Below, in pieces: positions 35,554-44,393 of a DNA stretch of 64,000 nucleotides. Source of the stretch: Edaphobacter paludis (GTDB lineage: Bacteria > Acidobacteriota > Terriglobia > Terriglobales > Acidobacteriaceae); contig NZ_CP121194.1 of assembly GCF_039993895.1 (NCBI RefSeq), forward strand, positions 2,480,001-2,544,000, read 5' to 3'. Every line of letters starts with the position of its first letter. The stretch's first letter is position 1. The translations under genes and the position numbers were made by a program. The notes beneath the pieces are model-generated. The model did no database searches. It saw only the letters and a program-made list of their open reading frames with translations, and was not told where the DNA came from.

Positions 35554-36024
35554 AACTTATAGATAAACCGTGTACTTACAAGACGAGTTTCATTGATATA
35601 TGGGTATGTGTTAAAGGGAACAAGAGGGGTACAGTTTGGGTATCGTCGCTACCGCTCCTCTTCGGGTACTAGCGTACCCTCATCCACCTGTTTACCTGTC
35701 ACTCCCTTTACTTGTACCCGTCACTTCGCTACCGCTCGTGACAAAAACAAAACCCTTTGCATAGGGACAGTCTGAGAATCTCTTAGCGAATACCCTCTGA
35801 ATACTCGGACTGTTCCTACTCTGTTCCCAGAGAACCAATGGGCGAAATTCCCAGATTCCTTACAGAGTGTGCGCGAGTGTCTACCTGGAAACCAACGCGC
35901 ATATTTATGCTCAAACACATCCTTTAAAAATAAATTCATAAATCTTGATCAACTCTGGTTGTGAAAAGTCCTTAGTGCTGTCTATGTATTAGGAAGGGTA
36001 TTTCACTCACTTTCTATTCTTGTT
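35554..36024. other. Structured gene-free stretch with repeats
   Basis: TCGCTACCGCTC occurs at 35646 and 35726, exactly 80 bases apart. GGGTAC-tagc-GTACCC (near 35666) is a short palindrome, and GGGACAGTC (35764) pairs with GACTGTTCC (about 35807) save one base. No frame in it has a ribosome site. It could be a non-coding RNA or part of the replication origin. Confidence 0.5.
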
Positions 36025-36064
36025 CGGGATGCCGGACCTACTCCAGCCGGTATCCCGTTTTTTA
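36025..36064 (+). terminator. Intrinsic terminator before the small-gene operon
   Basis: Stem CGGGATGCCGG / CCGGTATCCCG (11 bp with one G-T pair), 11-base loop, then TTTTTTATT. It ends ten bases before the ribosome site of the next gene, so it separates the two transcription units. Confidence 0.82.
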
Positions 36065-36075
36065 TTGAAAGGAAG

Positions 36076-36543
36076 ATGATGACGACCCCATACAAAACAT
36101 TAGATGTACTCGATACAAAGATTCAACTGGTCCGGCTGACCACACGCCAGATTCACGAAAATTACACCGGGCAAGAAGATGATGCAGAGCAGACAGACAC
36201 CCTTCTGGGAGTTTTACATCAGTACGAGCACGCACTTCTCCGCGAACAATTGAAGTTGAGCACCAGTTTTGAAAACATCCGCTGGATCAAAGAAGCCATC
36301 CGCAATGCGGGTTGCCTGCTGGTCGATTTAGGGCAGGATGAACCCGATTTGATGCGTGACTGGGTTCATGGTGCTCCACCAATCAATCTTGCCTATGCCG
36401 TTGCCAATCTCTTGAGCAGAATAATTCTCGAACTCAGTGGAATCGTCTGGGTATTTGAGCAGAACTATCCAGAGATGAAGGAAGAATTTGATGCGGAGCG
36501 CAGGTATCACGCAAAGCTGATTCAGGATGCCGAAGATGCGTAG
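36076..36543 (+). CDS. Hypothetical element protein 1
   Basis: 155 residues, largely alpha-helical, no signal or membrane segment: KTLDVLDTKIQLVRLTTRQIHENY, LLREQLKLSTSFENIRWIKEAIRNAG, LAYAVANLLSRIILELSGIVWVFEQNYPEMKEEF. Preceded by an AAAGGAAG site; first ATG at 36076, a second three bases later. It follows a terminator and starts the middle gene group of the element. I do not recognise it. Coiled-coil-like heptads suggest a regulator or interference protein. Confidence 0.62.
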   Translation: MMTTPYKTLDVLDTKIQLVRLTTRQIHENYTGQEDDAEQTDTLLGVLHQYEHALLREQLKLSTSFENIRWIKEAIRNAGCLLVDLGQDEPDLMRDWVHGAPPINLAYAVANLLSRIILELSGIVWVFEQNYPEMKEEFDAERRYHAKLIQDAEDA

Positions 36544-36811
36544 GCACATTGTTTATAGACAGCCATATACCCCTGATGCACCTGGTCTGCACAGAATGCT
36601 TGCATTCCTGCTCAACCGTCGCCACATGGACAAAATCAAGCTCAGAGACTCAGACACAGCAAAACGGCTTGGCGTGACGATTGACGAATTGGCTAGATTG
36701 CAGGCAGCGGTTGAGGCAGAAGGTTTGCTATTCGTGCGCAGGTCATCGGCAGAAGCAACGCGGACAGTTTATGGATTTACAGATACCAACAATGGAGCAG
36801 ACGTTAAATGA
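36527..36811 (+). CDS. Hypothetical element protein 2 (HTH-like)
   Basis: 94 residues. It overlaps the preceding gene by 17 bases and ends in the start of the next (ATGA). The middle KLRDSDTAKRLGVTIDELARLQAAVEAEGLLFVRRS resembles a short helix-turn-helix. No homologue comes to mind. It belongs to a cotranslated three-gene set. Confidence 0.55.
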   Translation: MPKMRRHIVYRQPYTPDAPGLHRMLAFLLNRRHMDKIKLRDSDTAKRLGVTIDELARLQAAVEAEGLLFVRRSSAEATRTVYGFTDTNNGADVK

Positions 36812-37107
36812 TTCGCAGCAGCCGTTCGCCCAGAATGCCTTTCCAAACTATAGACAAAATTCTCTCGCCTGATATCTACGAACGGCTCTCGCCATATGCA
36901 AGAAAGGTTTACTCAGGTGTTTGGAATTCTGCCAACTGGCGGGGAACGAATCCAATTTGGTTGAAAGATGATGAAGTGGCAGAACGTGCCAAGGTTCCTA
37001 TGAGTGCAATGAATACGATTCAATCGGATCTAGTGAAGGCTGGCCTGTTGCATATTGTGCCTGGCAGTTTCGACACCCAATATGAAATTCTCGATATTGA
37101 CCAATAG
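36808..37107 (+). CDS. Winged-helix-like hypothetical element protein 3
   Basis: 99 residues. Central LSPYARKVYSGVWNSANWRGTNPIWLKDDEVAERAKVPMSAMNTIQSDLVKAGLLHIVPGSFDTQYEI has the pattern of a winged helix of phage replication or repressor proteins. It overlaps the preceding gene by four bases and is the last before an 843-base gene-free stretch. DNA binding is likely, target unknown. Confidence 0.6.
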   Translation: MIRSSRSPRMPFQTIDKILSPDIYERLSPYARKVYSGVWNSANWRGTNPIWLKDDEVAERAKVPMSAMNTIQSDLVKAGLLHIVPGSFDTQYEILDIDQ

Positions 37108-37950
37108 ACATTTAGACATTGCTGATGGATGCGCCACCTGGCCACCAGCAATACCCGTTCGCAATAGCGGGTTTATGGGATGATGCTTTCTTTGCGTGAT
37201 GGTTTTAGGCGGCTGTCACGATTTCCGTTCACATCATCTCATCAGGGGCAGCCGCTTGACTAGCAGGTTGCTGTCCCTCAACAACATTGATATGCGTTAG
37301 GGTGACTCATAACACCTTAACGAGTAGGGTTGGTCTTTTTCACACGAGTTGACGCTCTTCGCGTGTGCCTTTCTCCCAACCCGATGAACGGGGTAGTAGA
37401 GCGCAACTGCTCCTGCCCCGTCTCATTACCATCGCAATCCAAATGACATTGATCGTGTCCCATCGTGCTTACAGGCTGCGACGACATAGGACTGCGACTT
37501 GCCATCAGTTTGTCGAAGACTAATCACGTCAACGATTGTGTCGCAGTCTCCATTTTGATATTGCCGTGGGGATTCCTCACCCGTTCGACACGGCAATGGT
37601 TGGTGCCTACATCCGCAGTGCTCGTTCCACTGTGGAGACTCCTCACCAATCGTATGGCGTGGGGTGTGTCTGAGCTATGCTCCGCACTCCACCCATCAAC
37701 TACCAAACTCCTAACAGTAAAAATGATGTAACTATCATGTTATCAATAAGATGGTAGGCGGTCGAATTCTTACAGTACTGTTCAATCCGGAACCGACGCC
37801 AACCATTTGCGCGTGTATTCGCGAAATAAAAATTCTGAATTACTGGAAGTTTGAGGCAGGATCTTAGGCTGTTACTCGCCGTTTGCACAATCTGCAAAGC
37901 CAGTCTGCCTAACTACAGAGTACCAAACAACAGACAGGAAGTCAAGAATT
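37108..37950. other. Gene-free, repeat-rich stretch upstream of the terminases
   Basis: 843 bases without a supportable gene. It contains CGTTAGGGTG-8-CACCTTAACG (37295-37322, 10-bp arms with one G-T), the perfect inverted pair GACTGCGAC / GTCGCAGTC (37490-37498, 37540-37548) and direct repeats GTGGGGATTCCTCACC (37566-37581) and GTGGAGACTCCTCACC (37632-37647). Its place directly before the small terminase is where pac/cos sites and terminase-binding repeats are found in phages and satellites. Confidence 0.5.
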
Positions 37951-38469
37951 ATGGGCAGAAAAACTAAGCCTACAGCATTAAAGAAGTTACAAGGTAATCC
38001 TGGTAGACGTGCTCTGAATGACAGTGAGCCGCAATTCTCAGGCACTCCAAAGTGTCCGGCCTGGTTGGATAAAGACGCTAAGACGGAATGGAAACGAGTT
38101 ACTAGAGCATTGGCTGCACTAAAGATGCTTACCGCTGTAGATCAGGCCGCACTAGCTGGATATTGTAAGTCCTATTCAACGTGGAAACAGGCTGAGTTAC
38201 TGACTACTAAGCACGGCATCGTCCTATCTGAACCCATTCTGAGCAAGACGGGTGAGGTGATTGGACAGCGAATGAAGCGCAATCCAGCCACAACGATTGC
38301 CTCTGACTCCCTTAAATCACTTGCACGATACGGATCTTTGTTTGGATTCGATCCTTCATCGCGTGCTCGATTGCATATCTCCCCCAATGAAACGGCAGAC
38401 CCGTTTGAAGAGTTCCTAAATGCTGAAGACGATGAAACAGAAGATGTCTCCAGCGGAGGAATTCATTGA
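37951..38469 (+). CDS. Phage terminase small subunit (P27 family)
   Basis: 172 residues. The family N-terminus is clear: MGRKTKPTALKKLQGNPGRRALNDSEPQFSGTPKCPAWLDKDAKTEWKRV, followed by LTAVDQAALAGYCKSYSTWKQAE and an RNPATTIASDSLKSLARYGSLFGFDPSSRARL helix. The acidic C-terminus (DDETEDVSS) overlaps the large-subunit gene by 50 bases. It recognises the packaging site and recruits the large subunit. A weak AGGA-type site precedes the ATG. Confidence 0.93.
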   Translation: MGRKTKPTALKKLQGNPGRRALNDSEPQFSGTPKCPAWLDKDAKTEWKRVTRALAALKMLTAVDQAALAGYCKSYSTWKQAELLTTKHGIVLSEPILSKTGEVIGQRMKRNPATTIASDSLKSLARYGSLFGFDPSSRARLHISPNETADPFEEFLNAEDDETEDVSSGGIH

Positions 38470-40096
38470 AGGGGTTCTGGACGGAACAATCGTCACTTCT
38501 GCGCTGGTTAGACAGACGATTGAACGTCATGAGCGGGATCTCGACTTTGGGCATCTACGGGGCTTGCGGTTTGATCGTAAGAAGGCGCAACGGGTTATAG
38601 ATTTCTTCGGCTTCCTCAGACATTCAAAGGGTGAATGGGCCGGACATAAATTCATTCTGGAACCCTGGCAACAGGCTTTTATCTGGATTCTTTTCGGATG
38701 GGTTCATGCTGATACAAGCCTGAGACGGTTTCGTTTCAGCTATACAGAACTTGCCAGAGGCAACGGGAAATCAACCCTTGCGTCTGGTGTTGCTCTGTTC
38801 CTATTGGCTGCTGACGGTGAGGGCGGAGCAGAAATCTACTCCGCTGCCACAAAGAAGGATCAGGCGCGAATTGTATTCAGTGAATCAGAGCGGATGGTTA
38901 AGAGTTCGCCTGCACTCAGAGCAAAGATAGCAACCTTCAGAGATAACCTGCACATTGTCGGCACGGCTTCTAAATATCAGCCTCTCAGTAGTGACAAAGA
39001 CAGCTTAGATGGTCTCAATATCCACGGTGTTATTGCTGATGAAGTCCACGCATGGAAGGGTAGAGCACTTTGGGACGTGCTTGTAACCGCTCTTGGCAAG
39101 CGCAGACAGTCTCTTTTGTTTGCCATCACCACGGCGGGATATGACAAACATTCTGTCTGCTTTGAGCAGCACGGTTATTCAGAAAAGGTACTCGCTGGAA
39201 TCATTGAGGATGACACCTGGTTCTGTTGGATAGCGGGATTGGATGATGAGGACGATTGGGAGGATGAGTCCAATTGGATCAAAGCTAATCCTGCACTTGG
39301 CACGATGGTAAAGATTGAAGAGTTGAGGACAGCGGCGGCCAAAGCCAAAGAAACACCTGGCTCTCTGAATGCCTTCCTACGGCTTCGCCTCAACAAATGG
39401 ACCTCACAGCACACCTTATGGATGCCGATGGACAGGTGGGACTCCTGTAACGCAGCATTCACCCCTGAGAGTTTGCACGGTAGAGAATGCTTTGCTGGTT
39501 TGGACCTGTCCACCACAACGGATATCTCCGCTCTCGTTCTGCTGTTCCCACCCATTGAGACAGATAAACGATGGTACGTGCTGCCCCATTTCTTCATCCC
39601 GTCAGAGAACATTGAGGACCGCGTAAAGCGTGACCGTGTTCCCTATGACGTTTGGAAGAAACAGGGACACCTCATCACCACTGACGGCAACGTGATTGAT
39701 TATGACGCAATCCGCCTCAAGGTGAATGAGCTAGGCCAGTTATACAACATCCGTGAGCTTATGTTCGACCGTTGGAACGCAACACAGCTTACAACTCAAT
39801 TGGCTGGTGACGGCTTTGAGACGGTGCAGTTTGGGCAGGGATTCACCAGCATGAATGCACCCACCAAACGACTGTTAGAGCTTGTCCTCTCCTCTGAGTT
39901 GGCGCATGGCGGTAATCCTGTCCTTCGATGGATGGCTTCAAACGTCACTGTCAAACAAGATCCAGCCGGCAACCTCAAACCAGATAAATCGAAATCGACA
40001 GAGAAGATAGACGGGATTGTTGCTCTCTGTATGGCATTAGGCCGAGCAAGTGTCGCCACTCCTACACCCATCCCAGCAGGCATATTTTTTGCCTAG
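38420..40096 (+). CDS. Phage terminase large subunit (TerL, P27-associated)
   Basis: 558 residues. ATPase half: Walker A variant ARGNGKST (Lys near residue 117) and Walker B GVIADEVHAW (about 205). Nuclease half: FAGLDLSTTTDISALVLL, MFDRWNA and the late KIDGIVALCMALGRA, providing the acidic residues for DNA cutting. It is full length for the family. It is the motor that cuts and packages DNA into proheads. It overlaps the small-subunit gene; the exact start (ATGs at 38420, 38432, 38444) is not decided. Confidence 0.95.
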   Translation: MLKTMKQKMSPAEEFIEGVLDGTIVTSALVRQTIERHERDLDFGHLRGLRFDRKKAQRVIDFFGFLRHSKGEWAGHKFILEPWQQAFIWILFGWVHADTSLRRFRFSYTELARGNGKSTLASGVALFLLAADGEGGAEIYSAATKKDQARIVFSESERMVKSSPALRAKIATFRDNLHIVGTASKYQPLSSDKDSLDGLNIHGVIADEVHAWKGRALWDVLVTALGKRRQSLLFAITTAGYDKHSVCFEQHGYSEKVLAGIIEDDTWFCWIAGLDDEDDWEDESNWIKANPALGTMVKIEELRTAAAKAKETPGSLNAFLRLRLNKWTSQHTLWMPMDRWDSCNAAFTPESLHGRECFAGLDLSTTTDISALVLLFPPIETDKRWYVLPHFFIPSENIEDRVKRDRVPYDVWKKQGHLITTDGNVIDYDAIRLKVNELGQLYNIRELMFDRWNATQLTTQLAGDGFETVQFGQGFTSMNAPTKRLLELVLSSELAHGGNPVLRWMASNVTVKQDPAGNLKPDKSKSTEKIDGIVALCMALGRASVATPTPIPAGIFFA

Positions 40097-40105
40097 AAAG
40101 AATTC

Positions 40106-41746
40106 ATGAACATTATTAAAAGTGTAAAGACTGCCCTGGGCATGGAGCAGAGAAGCAATCCGAACGGCCAAGGTCTATCGTTGCGTGATCCTAGTATCGC
40201 TGGTTGGCTTGGTGGTGAGCCTACCTCTAGCGGTGTAGAGGTGACAGAGACCACGGCACTGAGAAACCTTACGGTGATGGCAATTCTGAAAGTGCTTTCC
40301 AACTCTGTGGCCAGTTTGCCCCTTGTACTTTATGAGCGAACTGACAACGGCAGGGTGGAAGCCTTTGATAATCCGCTGCACGATTTGCTCAGTGTCTCTC
40401 CCAACCCAGAGACGAGCGCATACACCTTCTGGGAATCATTCACTTTGGCTCTAGCCCTGGGCAATGCGTATGCAGAGATTGAAAAAGATTCGACTGGCCG
40501 AGTTGTTGGGTTGTGGAATCTTCATCCCTGGTTAACCCGTCCGTGGCGTGCCGGAGATGGTTCTCTCAAATACATCACAACCGATGGAGAGAAACTAGGC
40601 CAGCAACGGATTTTGGATAAGTCGCAAGTGCTTCACTGCCCCTTGCTGTCTTTTACTGGTGATCTCGGTTGGTCGCCCGTTAAGATGGCCGCTGAGTCAA
40701 TCGGCGTCAGCATTGCCACTGAGCGTTTTTCAGCGCGATTTTTCGGATCGGGCAGCAGACCTGGCGGGATAATGTCGTCGCCAACCCACCTCAAGCCAGA
40801 GGACGTAACACGGACGCAGCAAGATTGGCAATCGTTACAGGGCGGGGCGAATCAAGGGAAGACAGCATTCCTGATGGGGGATTGGAAATATCAGCCTCTC
40901 TCATTGACTCCAGAGGAATCTCAATTCATTCAATCGCAGCAGTTCAACCGTCAGCAATTGGCTGCCCTCTGGTCTGTACCGCCTCACATGATTGGCGATA
41001 TGACGCGGTTGAGCGATAACAATTACATTTCCCAGCAGCTTGAATTCCTCTGCGACTGTATCCGCCCATATACGTCTAGGATCACTCAGCAAGTGACAAT
41101 GAAAATTCTGGGACCCCAGAGCAAGTATTTTGCTGAGTTCAATTTGCGTGAACGTCTGAAGGGTGATCCGAAAACCACGATGGATGCCCTCAGTGCGGGC
41201 AGAAATTCTGGCTTCTACAGTGTTAATGACATTCGCAAGGAATTGGGTGATAACCCGATTGGGCCAGAAGGGGATATCTATCTGGTGCCAGTTAATTACA
41301 CCAACCTTGCAACTCTTCTGAAGCCTGCCACGCCTGAACCCGATGCAATTCCTACTGAGCAGGTACGGAACACGCTAGGCAGCATGAGGACGGCTTATCT
41401 GCATACTGTGCGCGATGCGGTTTCCCGCATGTGTGCCAGAGATGCAAGCAAGCGGGATGCAATGGCAGTCAATAAGACTTTCGAGCATATTCTCCTGAGT
41501 CTGTCTGAGGTTTCCGCCGATGAAGTCCGCTCTACTATGGGGCAGACCGAATGGAAGCCTGATGCAGCCAAAGCCATTAAAGAACATCTGCGTTCAATCT
41601 CTGAGCGAGTTTCAGGATGGAAAACAGAAGATATCGACTCCATTACATCCGCAGAATTGGTTAGAGCAGTAAAGGCCATGAGCTTTGCTGTCCACCATTC
41701 CGCCGCTGACTACACAGCAAAGAAAGCGTCCTCACATGAACAGTAA
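40106..41746 (+). CDS. HK97-family portal protein
   Basis: 546 residues, typical portal length. Seen: VTETTALRNLTVMAILKVLSNSVASLPLVLYER, WNLHPWLTRPWRAGDGSLKYITTDG, the family SQVLHCPLLSFTGDLGWSPVKMAAESIGVSIATERFSARFFGSGSRPGGIMSS, and MIGDMTRLSDNNYISQQLEFLCDCIRPY. It forms the dodecameric ring at the unique vertex through which TerL drives DNA. The C-terminal 130 residues are longer than many homologues and contain helical DAKS..AMAVNKTFEHILLSLSEVSADEVRS. It begins nine bases after terL and overlaps the protease gene by 11 bases. Confidence 0.95.
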   Translation: MNIIKSVKTALGMEQRSNPNGQGLSLRDPSIAGWLGGEPTSSGVEVTETTALRNLTVMAILKVLSNSVASLPLVLYERTDNGRVEAFDNPLHDLLSVSPNPETSAYTFWESFTLALALGNAYAEIEKDSTGRVVGLWNLHPWLTRPWRAGDGSLKYITTDGEKLGQQRILDKSQVLHCPLLSFTGDLGWSPVKMAAESIGVSIATERFSARFFGSGSRPGGIMSSPTHLKPEDVTRTQQDWQSLQGGANQGKTAFLMGDWKYQPLSLTPEESQFIQSQQFNRQQLAALWSVPPHMIGDMTRLSDNNYISQQLEFLCDCIRPYTSRITQQVTMKILGPQSKYFAEFNLRERLKGDPKTTMDALSAGRNSGFYSVNDIRKELGDNPIGPEGDIYLVPVNYTNLATLLKPATPEPDAIPTEQVRNTLGSMRTAYLHTVRDAVSRMCARDASKRDAMAVNKTFEHILLSLSEVSADEVRSTMGQTEWKPDAAKAIKEHLRSISERVSGWKTEDIDSITSAELVRAVKAMSFAVHHSAADYTAKKASSHEQ

Positions 41747-42473
41747 AAATAAGCAGGAAATCCGCACACTGCCTGCAAAGGAATTGCGAATCGCTCCAGT
41801 AGCAGCAGACGGGACCAGAACCCTTACGGGCAGGGCGATTGTGTTCAATCAGCGCAGCCAAGATTTGGGCGGGTTTCAGGAGATTGTTTCGCCTGGTGCT
41901 GTAACTGAGACTTTGAGCGGCAGCCCCAATATCCTCCTACTTAACAATCACAACACCAGCCAGCCCCTTGCCTCCGTTCGCGCTGGTAATTTGCAGCTAA
42001 CAACGGATTCAAAGGGTGTGTCTTTCAGATGCAAACTGGATACGCGAATCAGCTATGCAAATGACTTGGCACTCTCTGTAGAAAATGGTGTCACTCAGGG
42101 ATGCAGCTTCGGATTCCGCACGCTCAAAGATTCGTATGCAAATGAAAATGGAACCCTGGTGAGAACACTCGAAACGATTGAGTTGCTAGAGCTAACAGTC
42201 ACTACCTGTCCCGCGTATTTGCAGACGCAGGTTGACGTTAGATCCTGCCCAAAGGAATTAAGAAGCCTTCTGACTCGTTCTCTTGATGATGAGGATGACG
42301 AGGATGAAGACGGACCTTGCGACGATCCAGACTGTGAAGCCTGCATTAACGGTGACTATGCTGATTGTCCCAATCGTGATGATGATGACGATGATGAGGA
42401 TGAAGACAGAAGCCTCAGCAAGTCTGAAGTCCGCCGTCTCGAAATGCGTCTAGCTCTCGCAAAACTGCGATAG
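41736..42473 (+). CDS. HK97-type prohead protease with acidic, Cys-bearing tail
   Basis: 245 residues. The protease domain (about 15-175) shows LTGRAIVFNQRSQDLGGFQEIVSPGAV, NHNTSQPLASV with the likely His, and GVTQGCSFGFRT with the nucleophile Ser. The remaining 70 residues are extremely acidic (runs of Asp/Glu) with a CDDPDCEACINGDYADC cluster, then a helical basic end. It should cleave the capsid scaffold/delta domain during maturation. The tail may serve as an internal scaffold or bind metal. ATG at 41736 chosen; it overlaps the portal gene. Confidence 0.92.
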   Translation: MNSKNKQEIRTLPAKELRIAPVAADGTRTLTGRAIVFNQRSQDLGGFQEIVSPGAVTETLSGSPNILLLNNHNTSQPLASVRAGNLQLTTDSKGVSFRCKLDTRISYANDLALSVENGVTQGCSFGFRTLKDSYANENGTLVRTLETIELLELTVTTCPAYLQTQVDVRSCPKELRSLLTRSLDDEDDEDEDGPCDDPDCEACINGDYADCPNRDDDDDDEDEDRSLSKSEVRRLEMRLALAKLR

Positions 42474-42622
42474 AGCAACAACCAAAAAGTTTACAGGGAT
42501 AGAACGCTTGGCCTTTTGGTCATGGCTTGGATGCCGTGCGTTGTGCCCCTTGGATGGAAGTTATCAGCGTGCAGTTGATAGCCGTCCTCCACCAAAAAAT
42601 CAAATCAAAGGTAACAAATAAA

Positions 42623-43849
42623 ATGTTGAATCTCAATGATCTAAAAGTGAAGCATGGCCAGTTGCTCAACGAAGCTAAAACCCTGATTACGGGTAAGAAT
42701 GTTACCAGCGAACATCGCAGTCAGTTCGATAAGATCGTAGCCTCTGCCGATGAAATCCAGCAGGATATCAACCGTCTGGAACAGGTTGCCAAGTTTGAGG
42801 CAGAATCCCGCTCCACCTCGAAGCCACCGCGCAGCCAGCCCGGTGAGCAGCAGGAAGCCACGCCAGAGCGTGTAGAGAATGAGAAGCGTGCATTCTCGCA
42901 GTGGTTCAAGACGGGCCATGTGAGTGAAGAGAACCGCAGCTATCTGCGTAGCTCAGAGACTCGTGATCTTGGTGCAGGCGCGGTGACTGGCTCGATTACT
43001 GGCGGGGCCTTCATGGTGCCAGTCTCGATGTATCCATCCATCATTCAAGCCAAGAAATCCTATGGCGCAATTTTGGCTTCGCTCGATACTCTCGTAACGG
43101 ACCACGGCAACCCGTTGCGTCTGAGCCTGAGCAATGATACCGGCAACGGTCTGACGGTCATCGGGGAAGCTGTAGCGGCCAGTGAGACAGACCCTATCCT
43201 TACGGGTGTAACCAGTTCCTGCGACTTCGTAACGACTGGCGTAGTCAAGGTGTCTCTGTCCCTCATTAGTCAGAGTGGCTTTGACCTCGAAGCCTTCCTC
43301 ACGCAGAACCTGTATCAGCGGTATTACCGTGGCCTCAGTCAGCTTGTAACCAACGGCTCGACCTCTGGCAACGTGGCATCGTTCACGGCCTCTGCAACGG
43401 CGGGTGTTACGACTGAGAACCCCATCTCCATCCAATATTCTGAGTTGACCAGTTTATTTGGTGCGCTTGACGCGAGTTTTGTCGAAACGTCCTCGTTCTA
43501 CATGACAAGCTCGACCAGGGCCTACCTCATGTCCCTTACGGCATCGGCTAGCGGATTGCCCGTCCTACAGCCAGATGCTAACGGCAATCCTTTTTCGAGC
43601 ATCTTTGGTCGTCCGATTGTTATTTCTCAGTTCAGCGATCAGATTGCAGCGACCAAGACGCCGATCCTGTTTGGTTCGGGTGTTGATAGCTACCTGGTCC
43701 GTGAGGCAGGCGGATTGAGCGTCTCCGTGATGCGAGAAGCGTTTTTGCCGCAAGGAGAATTGGGAGTGATTGGCTTTGGGTTGGTCGGAGGTGTCAGTAA
43801 GAATGCTGGCGTCTCTCCGCTGGTTGCTCTCAAGATGGCAACCTCGTAA
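42623..43849 (+). CDS. Major capsid protein (HK97 fold)
   Basis: 408 residues. An N-terminal delta-like coiled-coil region (about 1-95: LNDLKVKHGQLLNEAKTLITG..QFDKIVASADEIQQDINRLEQVAKFEAESRS) is followed by the HK97 shell: GAGAVTGSITGGAFMVPVSMYPSII, SFYMTSSTRAYLMSLTASASGLPVLQPDANGNPFSSIFGRPIVISQF and IGFGLVGGVSKNAGVSPL. It would build the prohead cleaved by the preceding protease. ATG at 42623 chosen with AAAGG upstream; 32 earlier codons are open but have no site. The gene is followed by a strong terminator. Confidence 0.95.
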   Translation: MLNLNDLKVKHGQLLNEAKTLITGKNVTSEHRSQFDKIVASADEIQQDINRLEQVAKFEAESRSTSKPPRSQPGEQQEATPERVENEKRAFSQWFKTGHVSEENRSYLRSSETRDLGAGAVTGSITGGAFMVPVSMYPSIIQAKKSYGAILASLDTLVTDHGNPLRLSLSNDTGNGLTVIGEAVAASETDPILTGVTSSCDFVTTGVVKVSLSLISQSGFDLEAFLTQNLYQRYYRGLSQLVTNGSTSGNVASFTASATAGVTTENPISIQYSELTSLFGALDASFVETSSFYMTSSTRAYLMSLTASASGLPVLQPDANGNPFSSIFGRPIVISQFSDQIAATKTPILFGSGVDSYLVREAGGLSVSVMREAFLPQGELGVIGFGLVGGVSKNAGVSPLVALKMATS

Positions 43850-43865
43850 GAATAATGTTTCCTGT

Positions 43866-43907
43866 CCCTGTATACATCTGAGAGAACCTGCTCACTCGTA
43901 TACAGGG
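43866..43907. repeat. 10-bp inverted repeat after the capsid gene
   Basis: CCCTGTATAC and its exact complement GTATACAGGG are separated by 22 bases. It lies just upstream of the capsid-operon terminator and could bind a protein or stabilise the mRNA end. Confidence 0.6.
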
Positions 43908-43943
43908 GAGTGAACACAACAGCTTCACATATTGGAAACAAAC

Positions 43944-43984
43944 TGCCCCGTCCTCTGGATACTCTCCATTGGGCGGGGCATTTT
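43944..43984 (+). terminator. Intrinsic terminator of the head-gene operon
   Basis: TGCCCCGTCC pairs with GGGCGGGGCA (10 bp, one G-T), with a 17-base loop, then TTTT. It ends the packaging/capsid operon just before the convergent small gene. Confidence 0.82.
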
Positions 43985-43989
43985 CTGCG

Positions 43990-44244
43990 TTAGGGGTTAA
44001 GGCATCGCTTGAGTCCAATTTCCAGCTTGTCCATGCGGTTGTAGAGACTTGTTAACAGTCGCTGCTCAGTCTTGGTTCTCTGTCTCCCTGCACTCTGTGC
44101 AATGATGGCAGCAATCTTCTTTGCTACCGTTTCCATCTTCAGGGCAGAGTCCATTACTCGCATTGGCATTTCAATGTATGGGCTGTAGCTGGATGATTGT
44201 GGACCGGAGAGAGGACGGACAGCGATTGTATTTGTTGCAGTCAT
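43990..44244 (-). CDS. Hypothetical element protein (reverse)
   Basis: 84 residues; AGGAG is placed eight bases before the ATG on the minus strand, which supports reality. Second half ETVAKKIAAIIAQSAGRQRTKTEQRLLTSLYNRMDKLEIGLKRC is helical and basic. It is convergent with the head operon and divergent from the next small gene; the two share a promoter region with a TGTCAAGACA palindrome. The function is unknown; a small regulator is a plausible guess. Confidence 0.6.
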   Translation of the reverse strand: MTATNTIAVRPLSGPQSSSYSPYIEMPMRVMDSALKMETVAKKIAAIIAQSAGRQRTKTEQRLLTSLYNRMDKLEIGLKRCLNP

Positions 44245-44301
44245 GATTAAGGCTCCTGGGTTGTTTCTAATTACTCAACCATAATCACACATGCACAAAA
44301 G

Positions 44302-44329
44302 TTATCGCAATGTCAAGACATTTTATACT
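44302..44329. promoter_or_regulatory. Divergent promoter/operator region inside the element
   Basis: On the plus strand TTATCG, 16 bases, TATACT points to the gene at 44394. On the minus strand TTGACATTGC (44316-44307) points to the gene at 44244. The palindrome TGTC-aa-GACA overlaps both. The ten bases TTGACATTGC also occur at 32642. Confidence 0.38.
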
Positions 44330-44393
44330 GCATGGATATTATTGAACGTAATAGAGTTAATAGCAAAAATGAAGAGAAAGGTATTCTGCTCAA

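Noticed and set aside
37951-43849. Head/packaging cluster as a gene transfer agent
   Set aside because: Gene transfer agents keep tail genes and lack integrase and att sites. Here att sites and integrase are present and tail genes absent.
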